DNA of 64,000 nucleotides from NCBI GenBank assembly GCA_002842215.1, contig PHCC01000013.1, positions 1 to 64,000 of the forward strand, read 5' to 3'. The translations under genes and the position numbers were made by a program. Source of the stretch: Betaproteobacteria bacterium HGW-Betaproteobacteria-9. Its GTDB lineage: Bacteria > Pseudomonadota > Gammaproteobacteria > Burkholderiales > Burkholderiaceae_C. The notes below the pieces were generated by a model. The model made no database searches. It had not been told where the DNA came from and saw only the letters and a program-made list of their open reading frames with translations. Below are positions 54,564 through 63,118 of the stretch, one piece after another. Position 1 is the stretch's first letter. Every line of letters begins with the position of its first letter.

Positions 54564-55166
54564 TCGAAAGACGTGGATCCCCGCAGCGACGCGGGTGACA
54601 ACAGTCAAGAGACACAGGGCTGCAAAACCGTAGGCCAGCGCTGAAAACCAGGCAGGCACCAGGCACATCAACGCGAAAACGGCAATGGTTTCTGTGCTTT
54701 CGGTCAGACCGCCCAGGTAATAGAACCCCTTGCCCGAGAACGCCGTACTGGACAGACCTCGCTGGCCAGCGAGGACCGCAAACGCCAGGAAACTGGTTCC
54801 CGTTCCGACAAATGCAAACAGCAACACGGAAGCAGCCAGCGCGTTGCTGGCCGGATCCGCCAGGGCAAACGCCATCGGAATCGAACCGTAAAAAAGGAAA
54901 TCCAGTGTGATGTCCAGAAAGGCACCCCGGTCGGTTGGCTGAGTGACTCGTGCCAGCGCACCGTCGAGACCATCAAACAGACGGTTGAGCAGGATCGCAA
55001 CGAGGGCCAACTCAAAGTGCGACCAGGCAATGAGCGGTACGGCACTGATGCCGATCAGGAAGCCCAACCAGGTGAGGTGGTCGGCCTTCAGTCCCATGGC
55101 CTGCATGCGCAGCGCCATGTGCTGCAGGGGCCAACGCACGGCCCGGTTCAAGCGAGCGTCAATCAT
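54546..55166 (-). CDS. ynjF: CDP-alcohol phosphatidyltransferase (YnjF-like)
   Basis: A 206-aa integral membrane enzyme. The family signature LFDGLDGALARVTQPTDRG followed by AFLDITLDF carries the Asp residues that bind CDP and metal. Five or six hydrophobic helices. It transfers a phosphatidyl or alcohol-phosphate group to an acceptor that is not known for YnjF. Last gene of a ynjBCDF-like operon; overlaps ynjD by 8 nt. Confidence 0.87.
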   Translation of the reverse strand: MIDARLNRAVRWPLQHMALRMQAMGLKADHLTWLGFLIGISAVPLIAWSHFELALVAILLNRLFDGLDGALARVTQPTDRGAFLDITLDFLFYGSIPMAFALADPASNALAASVLLFAFVGTGTSFLAFAVLAGQRGLSSTAFSGKGFYYLGGLTESTETIAVFALMCLVPAWFSALAYGFAALCLLTVVTRVAAGIHVFRSTMPR

Positions 55167-55806
55167 GAATCGCTCTCCACGCGTGGATGTCGAAGACCGT
55201 GCCTCCTGGCGGCACATCGTCCGGGTCGTGTGTGACCAGCACCGTCGGAATGCGCTGGCGCTGGATCTGCTCGAACACGAAGCCACGGAACTGTGCGCGC
55301 AACGTGGTGTCCAGCCGCGAAAACGGCTCGTCCAGCAGCAGCGCGCAGGGCTCGGCGAGCAGCGCACGCATGAGGCTCACGCGGGCGCGCTGCCCGCCCG
55401 AAAGAGTGGCGGGGTCGCGGTCGTGGAATCCGTCCAGTCCGATGTCGCGCAGGGTCTGCTCCACCCGGGCACGTCGTTCAACCGTACCCCGCACCATACC
55501 CGGCAGGGCAAACGCCAGGTTCTGCCCCACGCTCAGGTGGGGAAACAGCAGGTCGTCCTGGAACAGGATGCCGATGCCGCGCGCCTCCACTGGCAATCCG
55601 TCGCGTCGCTGGCCGTCCAGCCACAGTTCACCGCTGGCCTCGAACGCCGGGTCCAGGTCGCCCACCAGCCAGTTCAGCAAGGTGGACTTGCCCGAGCCGG
55701 AGACACCGGTGACTGTCGCCACTTCGCCGCCGTCCACCCGCAGGTTCAGGTTCGCGACCAGCACCTGGGGGCCCTGCGTGATGGTGAGGTTCTTGATGTC
55801 CAGCAT
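55159..55806 (-). CDS. ynjD: ABC transporter ATP-binding protein (YnjD-like)
   Basis: A 215-aa ATPase. Walker A GVSGSGKST (from about residue 34), signature LSGGQRAR, Walker B ALLLDEP, H-loop VLVTHDPDD. Drives the YnjC permease. It starts 1 nt after the ynjC stop. Confidence 0.9.
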   Translation of the reverse strand: MLDIKNLTITQGPQVLVANLNLRVDGGEVATVTGVSGSGKSTLLNWLVGDLDPAFEASGELWLDGQRRDGLPVEARGIGILFQDDLLFPHLSVGQNLAFALPGMVRGTVERRARVEQTLRDIGLDGFHDRDPATLSGGQRARVSLMRALLAEPCALLLDEPFSRLDTTLRAQFRGFVFEQIQRQRIPTVLVTHDPDDVPPGGTVFDIHAWRAIHD

Positions 55807-55807
55807 G

Positions 55808-57475
55808 TCAACGCAGTCCTTTCCGGCAACGACCGGCCCACAATGAAATCAGCCCTGCCAGGCCAAAGCCCAGCAGCGGCAGCACGATCTGCAGCAGCGC
55901 CTGCACCGCCAGCACGCGGCGGTTGCCCCCGGCGCTCAGCGCCACCGCTTCGGTGGTCACCGTCACAAAGCGCCCACCGCCGGCAAACAACGTCGGCAGG
56001 TATTGCGCCACGCTGACCGCAAAGCCCACCGCCAGCGCGGACACGATGGGTTTGATCAGCATCGGCCATTTCACGCGCAGGCAGGCGCCCAGCGGGGACT
56101 GCCCCAGCGCCCGGGCCGTGGTCATGAGGCGGCGATCAAAGGCGCGGTACGGGCCGATCAGGGTGAGCACCATGTAGGGCAGCACCCACAGCAGGTGGCT
56201 CCACACCAGTCCCGCCGCGGTGCCGTCATGCTGCAGCCGCAGCAGCGCCGCGTATTGCGCCGCGACCAGGGGCAGCGCCGGGATGATCAGCGGCACGTAG
56301 AGCAAGGCGTTGAACCGCTGCGGCCCCCATTCCAGCCAGACCAGGGTGGCCGGCAGGCACAGCAGCGTGGCCGCGCCGGCCAGCCACAGCGTGGTCCAGA
56401 ACGGCGCCCAGTCGGCCTGCAGCCACGTCCGCAGCGACAAGGCATCGGGCCACAGTGCCGGGAAAAACCAGGTGTCTGCCAGCGACCACAGCAACAGCAC
56501 CGCTACCACCGCGTAGCCCACCAGCAGCAGTGGCTGGTGCAGACCGAGACGAGAAGGTGGCGCCGCAGGCTGGCGTTCACCCGGGGGGTAAGCGAGGCTC
56601 CGCACGACCAGTCGCCAGGCCCACCGCGCAGCACCTGCCATCAGCAGGAACATCGCCAGGAGCACCAGCGAAGCCGCCGCCCCTTTGGCCTGCATGGCGG
56701 CATCGGGGTCGGTCAGCCATTGCCAGACCAGGACGGCCAGCGTGGGCGGCGTGCTCGGTCCCAGCACCACGGCCATGTCAACCACCGACAGGCCATAGGC
56801 CAAGACCGCCGCCAAAGGCCAGCCCAGGCGCGGCAGCAACTGGGGCCACAGCACCAGCCGCCAGGTCTGTGCACGGTTGTAGCCCAGGGATCGGGCCACC
56901 ACCATGTGCCGCCGGACCGTCTGCTCGCCCAGCACCGCCATCAGAACCCAGAGCAGGAACCAGCATTCCTTCAAGCCCAGCGCCAGGGCCAGGCTCAGCG
57001 CGAACGGGTCCTGCACCGTGGTCCATTGCGGCGGCTCCAGCCAGCCGGCCAGCGGCGCCACCGCGCGGGCCAGCCAGCCGGATGGCGAGAGCAGGAAAAA
57101 CAGACCCACCGCAAAGGCCGCGTGGGGCACCGACAGCAGCAAGGCCAGACGCCGCTGCAGCGCCAGCCAGCGCGGCCCTGGGTAGAGCGCGGTGGCCAGT
57201 CCGGCCGCCAGCGCCACACCCAGCGCGCTGCCCAGCCCGGCCGACAACAGGGTGGCTCGCAAGGCCTGTGGCCACTGGGCATCGGCCCACAGCCCCCGCC
57301 AGACCGCAAGGTCCAGCGAGGGTGAGAGCGCCCAGTACAGGCCCGGCAGCAAGGGACCCAGGATCAGCAGCACCGGCAGCGCCGCCAGCCAGGCAGCCGA
57401 CCGGCGCCACCGTTGACCCGATGGCCCGGAAGGCGAGGAGCGCCGGATCAGCGGGACCCGTAGCGCTTGAGCCAC
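55808..57475 (-). CDS. ynjC: ABC transporter permease, double-length (YnjC-like)
   Basis: A permease of about 555 aa with two BPD permease domains fused in one chain and about twelve membrane segments; EAA-like loops are seen at ARSLGYNRAQTWRLVLWP and ARALGQSPLGACLRVKWP. Fusion of both permease halves is the YnjC design. No ATG fits; I chose the GTG at 57475, which overlaps the ynjB end and has GGAGG 4 nt upstream. The substrate of YnjBCD is not established; thiamine/sulfate-type binding proteins are relatives. Confidence 0.87.
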   Translation of the reverse strand: MAQALRVPLIRRSSPSGPSGQRWRRSAAWLAALPVLLILGPLLPGLYWALSPSLDLAVWRGLWADAQWPQALRATLLSAGLGSALGVALAAGLATALYPGPRWLALQRRLALLLSVPHAAFAVGLFFLLSPSGWLARAVAPLAGWLEPPQWTTVQDPFALSLALALGLKECWFLLWVLMAVLGEQTVRRHMVVARSLGYNRAQTWRLVLWPQLLPRLGWPLAAVLAYGLSVVDMAVVLGPSTPPTLAVLVWQWLTDPDAAMQAKGAAASLVLLAMFLLMAGAARWAWRLVVRSLAYPPGERQPAAPPSRLGLHQPLLLVGYAVVAVLLLWSLADTWFFPALWPDALSLRTWLQADWAPFWTTLWLAGAATLLCLPATLVWLEWGPQRFNALLYVPLIIPALPLVAAQYAALLRLQHDGTAAGLVWSHLLWVLPYMVLTLIGPYRAFDRRLMTTARALGQSPLGACLRVKWPMLIKPIVSALAVGFAVSVAQYLPTLFAGGGRFVTVTTEAVALSAGGNRRVLAVQALLQIVLPLLGFGLAGLISLWAGRCRKGLR

Positions 57476-58623
57476 TCGGCCTCCAGCGCCTCCACCCAAC
57501 TGGCGTGGGGCTCGGCGAGCATGGGAACGACCTCGGCCAGCGCGCCGGGCGCGGTCTTGCGCAGGGTCGCCTGGATCGCAGCCGGCAGCTTGTTCACGTC
57601 CAGCACGCTGCCATCGCCCCAGACTGTGATGTCGGCCTTGCGGGCCTGGGCTTCAGGAGACAGCAGAAAGTTGGCCACCACCTGCGCACCCGCCTGCGCC
57701 TTGGCATTGACGGGAATGCCCACGAAGTGCACGTTGCCGATGGTGCCGCCGGTGAAGCCAAAGCTGTAGGCGGTGGCGGGCAACTGGCGCGTGGCGATCA
57801 GGTTGGCCGCTTCGTTGGGGTTGAAGGTCAGCGAGAGCTTGAGTTCACCGTCGGCCAGCATGCGGTGCATCTCGGCGGCACTGGCCGGAAAGGCCTTGCC
57901 GCCGCGCCAGAGCTGTGGGTGCAACTGGTCCAGGTAGGCCCACAGCGGCGCGGTGGACGCCGCGAAGCTGGCCGGCGTGAGCGGCGCTTGCAGCAGCTTG
58001 CGGTCGGGCGCGAGTTCGATCAGCGCCTGCTTGACGAAGGTCGTGCCGTGGAAGTCCGGCGGCTTCGGATAGCTCACGCGTCCCGGGTTGGCTTTGGCGA
58101 AAGTCAGCAAATCCGCCCTTGAACGCGGCGGCGCGGGTGTCTTGGCCTTGTCGGCGATGAAGGTCAGTTGCGCGGTGCCCCAGGGCGCTTCAAAACCTTC
58201 AGTGGGCACCGAGAAGTCGCTGCGCACGGGCTTGTTCAGATCAACCGCGCCCCAGTTCGGCAAGGACTCGGCCCAGGGGCCGAACAGCAAGCCGCCCTGC
58301 TTGAGGTTGCGGAAGTTCTCGCCATTGATCCACATCAGGTCGACGGAGCCATCGGTGCGGCGACCAGCCGCCACTTCGGTCTGCACGCGCTTGACCACCT
58401 CGGCCGTGTCCGTCACCTTGACGTGCCGCAGCTCGACGCCGTAGCGGCTCTTGACCTGCTGCCCCACCCAGCCGATGTAGGCGTTCGTCGCCTCGCTGCC
58501 GCCCCAGGCATTGAAGTACACGGTCTGGCCCTTGGCGTCGGCTTCGGTCTTGGCCCAGTCGGCGTGCGCCGCCAGGGGGAAACACAGGCTCAGGGCCAGG
58601 GTGGTCAGCGGAAACCATTTCAT
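57448..58623 (-). CDS. ynjB: ABC transporter substrate-binding protein (YnjB-like)
   Basis: A 391-aa periplasmic binding protein: signal peptide (MKWFPLTTLALSLCFPLAAHA) and the YnjB core (GQTVYFNAWGGSEATNAYIGWV, LMWINGENF, PKPPDFHGTTFVKQAL). Length and domains match E. coli YnjB. First gene of the operon; the ATG has AACGGAG upstream and an ECF-type element ends 35 bp before it. Confidence 0.9.
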   Translation of the reverse strand: MKWFPLTTLALSLCFPLAAHADWAKTEADAKGQTVYFNAWGGSEATNAYIGWVGQQVKSRYGVELRHVKVTDTAEVVKRVQTEVAAGRRTDGSVDLMWINGENFRNLKQGGLLFGPWAESLPNWGAVDLNKPVRSDFSVPTEGFEAPWGTAQLTFIADKAKTPAPPRSRADLLTFAKANPGRVSYPKPPDFHGTTFVKQALIELAPDRKLLQAPLTPASFAASTAPLWAYLDQLHPQLWRGGKAFPASAAEMHRMLADGELKLSLTFNPNEAANLIATRQLPATAYSFGFTGGTIGNVHFVGIPVNAKAQAGAQVVANFLLSPEAQARKADITVWGDGSVLDVNKLPAAIQATLRKTAPGALAEVVPMLAEPHASWVEALEAEWLKRYGSR

Positions 58624-58658
58624 GCGCGAAATCTCCGTTAAAAGGGGTGTAAAAGCAG

Positions 58659-58688
58659 TTGGTCGCGTGAACCCCTCAAATGCTTACA
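58659..58688 (-). promoter_or_regulatory. ECF-type promoter element upstream of ynjB
   Basis: Minus strand: TGTAAGC, 16 bp, CGACCAA. Proper distance for driving ynjBCDF. Confidence 0.65.
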
Positions 58689-58709
58689 GGCGATCGGCAC
58701 AGGCACGCC

Positions 58710-59765
58710 TCAGGCAGTCAGCGCCGCCTGCAGCGCATGAAACTCGACCAGCATCCGCTCGATGGTCCGTGGATCCAGGTAGTCGTTCACTCGGTCCCGC
58801 ACATGCGCGATCAGTGCAGCTTCGCTGTGCCGCGCCGACCAGTCCTCGCCGTCACCACGGCTGCCTTGCTGGTTGGCCACTTCGGCCAGCCATTTGGCGC
58901 ACCAGGTCACCGACCAGAGCCACATCAACTCGCGAAGCGGCACCATGGCACCCCGACACGGCGCTGCGATGCCCTCCCCGACGGCAGCTGCCCAGACCTC
59001 GTAGGCGCGCGCCACGGCATCGGTGGACAGCTCAAACGAAGCCTCCCGGTCCCAGGTTGTCGAGGTGTACAGGCTCGCGTGCGCCAGGTCCAGCGGCGGA
59101 AAGCTGTAGCGCAGCTTCTCCAGATCCACCAGCACCGCCTTGTCCGTGGGCGTGATGAGAAAGTTGCCCGGGTGGGCATCGAAGGTGATCAGGCGTTGCG
59201 GACAAGGTTTCACCGCAGTTGCCATGCGTTGCGTCAAACCCGTCAGCCGCGCTTTCAGCACCCGAGCCGATGCGGCAGGCACAGCCGGATGGTCCAGGTA
59301 CCGAGCCTGGACATCGATCAATGCAACAAGCCCGACCAATGGGTCCGGCTCATCGAGCAAGGGGGCTCGGTCTTGCGGTTCAGGCACAGGCAGCGCATGG
59401 ATTGCGGCAAGGGCCTGCATGATGGAACCCAGATGTTCCGGCCGGCTGGCGGGAACGCCGACGATCTCTTCGACCAGCAAGGCGCCCCGTGGCATTTGAT
59501 CAGACGGGGGGATCACGTCTTTCAGATACGGCACATGACCGGAAGGCGCTGCCCGTCGAAAGCAGACGCTCTGGTAGAGAAGATTGTCCTGGGCAGCCAG
59601 AGCCATCTGGCTCTGTTTGGGGATGCGGGCCAGCAGACCCGTGCCCTTCATGCGCACATGCCAGTGCGCCAGGCCCTTGTCAGGCAAGGGCTCCACGACG
59701 ACAGGGCCATGCAACCGGCCAGACAAGTGTTTCTCCAGCAAAGCCGGCAAGAGATCAAGTTGCAT
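58710..59765 (-). CDS. Aminoglycoside phosphotransferase/choline kinase-like protein
   Basis: A 351-aa protein-kinase-like small-molecule phosphotransferase. The catalytic loop ITFDAHPGNFLI corresponds to the HxD/N-type motif of APH kinases, with the metal-binding VDLEKL further on; the N-terminal lobe carries VVEPLPDKGLAHWHVRMKG. Aminoglycoside or choline substrate cannot be assigned. It ends before the ynjB promoter region on the same strand. Confidence 0.8.
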   Translation of the reverse strand: MQLDLLPALLEKHLSGRLHGPVVVEPLPDKGLAHWHVRMKGTGLLARIPKQSQMALAAQDNLLYQSVCFRRAAPSGHVPYLKDVIPPSDQMPRGALLVEEIVGVPASRPEHLGSIMQALAAIHALPVPEPQDRAPLLDEPDPLVGLVALIDVQARYLDHPAVPAASARVLKARLTGLTQRMATAVKPCPQRLITFDAHPGNFLITPTDKAVLVDLEKLRYSFPPLDLAHASLYTSTTWDREASFELSTDAVARAYEVWAAAVGEGIAAPCRGAMVPLRELMWLWSVTWCAKWLAEVANQQGSRGDGEDWSARHSEAALIAHVRDRVNDYLDPRTIERMLVEFHALQAALTA

Positions 59766-60163
59766 CGGAGTTCATTGTGCGCGGTGGCATTGTGACCATC
59801 GACCGAAGGATTGTGACTTCGATGAGATGAGCGTTGAGCATCAGCTTCTTTCGCTGGGGTATGGCGGCTACGGCTCGGACACAACTGCTCACCTCGGACG
59901 CGAGGAGTTGTTCTCGAAACACGATCAGGCTAGCAAGTGCTGAGCGGCCGGTGAAAGAAGTGCAGCGGTCGTCCGTCCCTTCCATCCTTGAATGGCAGGT
60001 GACCTCGGCTGCCGACATTCAGGCGAGCTAAGTCACCGGCAGCAACCAGCCTGAAGCTGCTGTCGATGCGCCAACTCGGCGTTTGCTAGCCTTTTCTCGC
60101 ATGCGGGAGAACTTCGGTTCGCGCGGAAAGTGCCGGGTCGATAGAAGCCGACATCTCTAAGTG
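59766..60163. other. Intergenic region, 398 bp
   Basis: Short frames on both strands (for example 59834-60031 plus) have no domains, weak ribosome-binding sites and no supporting neighbours. The phosphotransferase promoter should lie in its left part. No copy of the ECF-type element was found. Confidence 0.35.
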
Positions 60164-60436
60164 TCAAGCCTGGGCGATGACAACATCCGACATTGGCAGG
60201 GCAATGCATGGCAAGCAATAGCCCTCAAGCTTTTCCTCGGCGCTGAGGCCAGGCCAGGGAATGTCGTAGCGCACTTGCCCCTCTAGCAAGCGAGCAATGC
60301 ACGTGCGACAGGTCCCGTTGCGACAGGACACCGGCCATACGATTCCTGCGCGCGCCATCGCAGCGAACAAGCTGGTCTCGCAGTCGGCCTCGACGTCAGG
60401 CGCTTGGCCGCCAACCCGGATACGAAAGGTTTTCAT
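60164..60436 (-). CDS. 2Fe-2S ferredoxin
   Basis: A 90-aa plant-type ferredoxin. Cluster ligands are C38, C43 and C46 (SCRNGTCRTC) and C77 in EGYCLPC. The MKTFRIRV start is at 60436, after an in-frame extension lacking homology. A soluble electron carrier; the partner oxidoreductase is not adjacent. Confidence 0.9.
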   Translation of the reverse strand: MKTFRIRVGGQAPDVEADCETSLFAAMARAGIVWPVSCRNGTCRTCIARLLEGQVRYDIPWPGLSAEEKLEGYCLPCIALPMSDVVIAQA

Positions 60437-60573
60437 GCGTTGTGGAGCCGGATGGCAAGCGCTCATGGGGTCGATGCATGCCGAGCCACAACCGTGGCGG
60501 GACCAACAATTTGAAATACCACACAGAGCTGCAGATCTGGGCGCTCATCTTGCCGCCGAGCGCCCGGGAAACC

Positions 60574-61005
60574 TTAAAGAGAGGCGTCCTTGACCTTCTT
60601 CAGGGGGCGAACCTTTACGCGCACGGTGGCGGGTTTGGCAGCGAATTCGCGCTCGACCTTGGTGAAGGGGTCGATACCGCGGCGTTTCTTCTTGGCGGGG
60701 ATCGCCTGCGCGGTGATCTTGAGCAGACCTGGAAGCGTGAACTCGCCCAAGCCCTTCTTGCTCATTGATGCCACGATCGTGGCTTCCAGTGCTGCCAGCA
60801 CGGCTTTTGCGGCCTTCGGCTCGACACCGGCGACCTCTGCAAGATGAACTTGGAGCGTGGTCTTGTTGAAGGCCGTTTTGATCGGTTTCAGGGGCGCCGC
60901 GCTTGCAGCAGGCTTCTTGGCCACAGCGGCCTTGGTGACCGCGACGGCCTTTTTCGCGACGGGTGCTGCCTTCTTCGCAGCGATGATTTTCTTTGCAGTT
61001 GCCAT
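60574..61005 (-). CDS. HU-like DNA-binding protein with lysine/alanine-rich tail
   Basis: A 143-aa nucleoid protein. Residues 1 to about 45 are a histone-H1-like Lys/Ala/Val tail (KKAAPVAKKAVAVTKAAVAKK); residues about 48-143 are an HU/IHF fold (NKTTLQVHLAEVAGVEPKAAKAVLAALEATI, and FTLPGLLKITAQAIPAKKKRRGIDPFTKV) with the DNA-contacting arm. Such fused H1-HU proteins are seen in Burkholderiales. The start at 61005 is supported by the tail's composition. Confidence 0.88.
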   Translation of the reverse strand: MATAKKIIAAKKAAPVAKKAVAVTKAAVAKKPAASAAPLKPIKTAFNKTTLQVHLAEVAGVEPKAAKAVLAALEATIVASMSKKGLGEFTLPGLLKITAQAIPAKKKRRGIDPFTKVEREFAAKPATVRVKVRPLKKVKDASL

Positions 61006-61408
61006 GGATATATCTACTTTCGATTGATGAAAATGCGCAAAGCGCGCCACGCGATTGTAGAAACCATGGGTGCGCACGCGAAGTTCGGGTGTCGTGGAGT
61101 CCGATGGCTGGTTAGCCCTGAACTTCACCCTGCGCGACCCGTGCCCAACTGCCAGGCAGAAGCGCGCATGTGGGAAGGCTGTTCCAGGCTGATTGCTGAC
61201 GTTCACCAGCGTCTGCTCTGTGGAAGCTCTGTCTCGACGAGAGATTCATGTGGAACCCGTACGCCAACACCAACAAGCACCGACCGTATGTGCTTCTGAA
61301 CCGTCCGTCTGGTAATCTGCTAGTCACTAATAGTCGGGCAGTTTCGTGCCCAAGTCGCACCGCGGAAGCGCCGCAATACGAAACAATGTAGCCGTACGTG
61401 GAGGCGTT
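61006..61408. other. Intergenic region at the edge of a possible accessory segment
   Basis: 403 bp between the HU-like gene and the unknown gene pair. No tRNA or clear att repeat was seen. GGAGG directly before 61409 is the next gene's ribosome-binding site. Confidence 0.35.
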
Positions 61409-63118
61409 ATGGACCCCCTGTCCAAGGAAGCAATTGAGGAGCGGCTTGCACTGCTGGTGTCTGGTCGATTTGCCGAGCTTAGAGCTCTGACGCTGCTTCA
61501 GGACGAGCAGCAAGATCGACAGTTGCATAAGCGGCTGGCTGAAGCGGACCTCCGGGAGGTTAACCTCCTCGATTCCTTCGAGCGATGGGTTGCGGTCAAC
61601 CTGTACGCTGCATGCCAAACAGTGTTGCCGGCGCTTGGCCTCTCAAGCCGGGCCGATGTTCCGCGTCTAATGCGCCTTCTGCGCATGGTTTCTGGCGGGA
61701 ATGACCCGCGAGCGAACTACATCTCTAAAGCCCTCCAAGTTCGATTTACTAGCCAGCCCTCCCTCCCAGTGGAGCTTGCCGCGTGTTTCGACAGCGACGG
61801 CCCCATCACTGACATGGCCTGTCGGGTCTGGGCAACCAGCTTCGTAATGGCTCACCCCGTCGCGGCCACCCAGTTCGTCGTTGACCGTTTGGAGCCGCAG
61901 GCCAGCGACCAAAGGGCCGTCCGAGCTCTCGTCGTAACCATCCCTTGGCTGGCAGCCGAGGTCAGAACCCAGCTGACGTCACACCGTCAGGCCATGCTGA
62001 CCTGGTTGAAAGGCTTGCTGGAAACGAACGCAGACGACGCTTGGTACTGCCTTGTGGAGCTTGGGCAGTTTGATTCTGATGCCTACGCGCTGGTTGCCGA
62101 CGGTCTCGAGCGAGGCGTCTCGCCCGCTGCCCAGCACGTTGCTCGCACCCTTTTCAGGATGGATGGCACAGCCTATGCAGTCAACGAAGTTCCCTTGGCG
62201 GGCGTGCTTCAGCGTCTCGTGACGCTCGCCTGCGCCGACGCCTCTGTTTGCGACAACGTGGACCTTGCCCTGAGCTCCTGCCTGAAGAGACAGAGCCAAC
62301 GTCCGATTGCGATTGATTGCGTACGCGCGCTGGAAGGCGGGCCGGACGACGTGCTCAAACGATTCGATTCGACCTTCTACGCGCTCTGTGAAGATGCAGC
62401 GTTGTTCAAGGAAGTCCTGACCGGCTGGTTGCTCAGCCCGATGGCATCTTTCGAGGTAATTAGCGCCACTCTCAACCTTGTGGCAACGAACCGTGCGCCA
62501 GCGGGGTTGGATGAAGCGCTCTTCGCAAGAGCATCGCCGCTGGTCAGGACCAAGGCCGTTCGCCGACTTCTTGGCCTGCTCAGCGATGGTAGAGCGTTGT
62601 GCCAGTTCGCGGCAGACATTGCCAGGATGGAGACCCTTGGCGCTGCCGGTCTCGAGCTCGCCAGCCAGATGTTCAACCTGCTCAAGGACGAGTTTCCCCA
62701 CGCGACCGAGGACTTTCTGAAGCCCCTCGCCACGTCGGCACTCAGGCGGGAACGGGGAGCCCAAGTCTTCCGCGGGGTCTACGCCATCGTCATGACCTGG
62801 AAGCGGCACCTAGAGCGGCTACCAAATCGGCCGGAGCTCCATGTTGGTGATGCCGACGCCATGGCGCTCAGAACCGCGCGCATGAAGCACCAGCGAGAAA
62901 TACACCGCGGAGCTGAAGCAATGTCAGTTTTCGCCTCCGTGATGACGAAGGTTCACATCGCTCAGGGCCATCGCTTCACAAGCCACATGCAGGATGGGCC
63001 GTCCCCCATCAGCGACATGGGGCACTTCAGCCATGCGGTCGAGCTGCCTTCCTCAGAGCTATCGGACCCAATGCGCGGGCTTCTACACAGGATGCAGATG
63101 CGGGGGACGTCAAGATGA
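61409..63118 (+). CDS. Large helical protein of unknown function
   Basis: A 569-aa soluble protein. It is mainly alpha-helical with a HEAT/ARM-like run of helix pairs (for example VGVRALVV-type units around 150-420 and repeated Leu/Ala-rich helices), no signal peptide and no recognised catalytic motif. The ATG at 61409 has GGAGG upstream; an upstream in-frame ATG at 61346 is weaker. It overlaps the next gene by 4 nt (ATGA), so the two products are likely partners. Base composition is slightly less GC-rich than its left neighbours, and it follows a housekeeping boundary, which fits an accessory or defence gene (inference). Confidence 0.7.
   Translation: MDPLSKEAIEERLALLVSGRFAELRALTLLQDEQQDRQLHKRLAEADLREVNLLDSFERWVAVNLYAACQTVLPALGLSSRADVPRLMRLLRMVSGGNDPRANYISKALQVRFTSQPSLPVELAACFDSDGPITDMACRVWATSFVMAHPVAATQFVVDRLEPQASDQRAVRALVVTIPWLAAEVRTQLTSHRQAMLTWLKGLLETNADDAWYCLVELGQFDSDAYALVADGLERGVSPAAQHVARTLFRMDGTAYAVNEVPLAGVLQRLVTLACADASVCDNVDLALSSCLKRQSQRPIAIDCVRALEGGPDDVLKRFDSTFYALCEDAALFKEVLTGWLLSPMASFEVISATLNLVATNRAPAGLDEALFARASPLVRTKAVRRLLGLLSDGRALCQFAADIARMETLGAAGLELASQMFNLLKDEFPHATEDFLKPLATSALRRERGAQVFRGVYAIVMTWKRHLERLPNRPELHVGDADAMALRTARMKHQREIHRGAEAMSVFASVMTKVHIAQGHRFTSHMQDGPSPISDMGHFSHAVELPSSELSDPMRGLLHRMQMRGTSR

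Noticed and set aside
59834..60031. Small plus-strand frame in the 398-bp gap
   Set aside because: No ribosome-binding site or domain; likely spurious.
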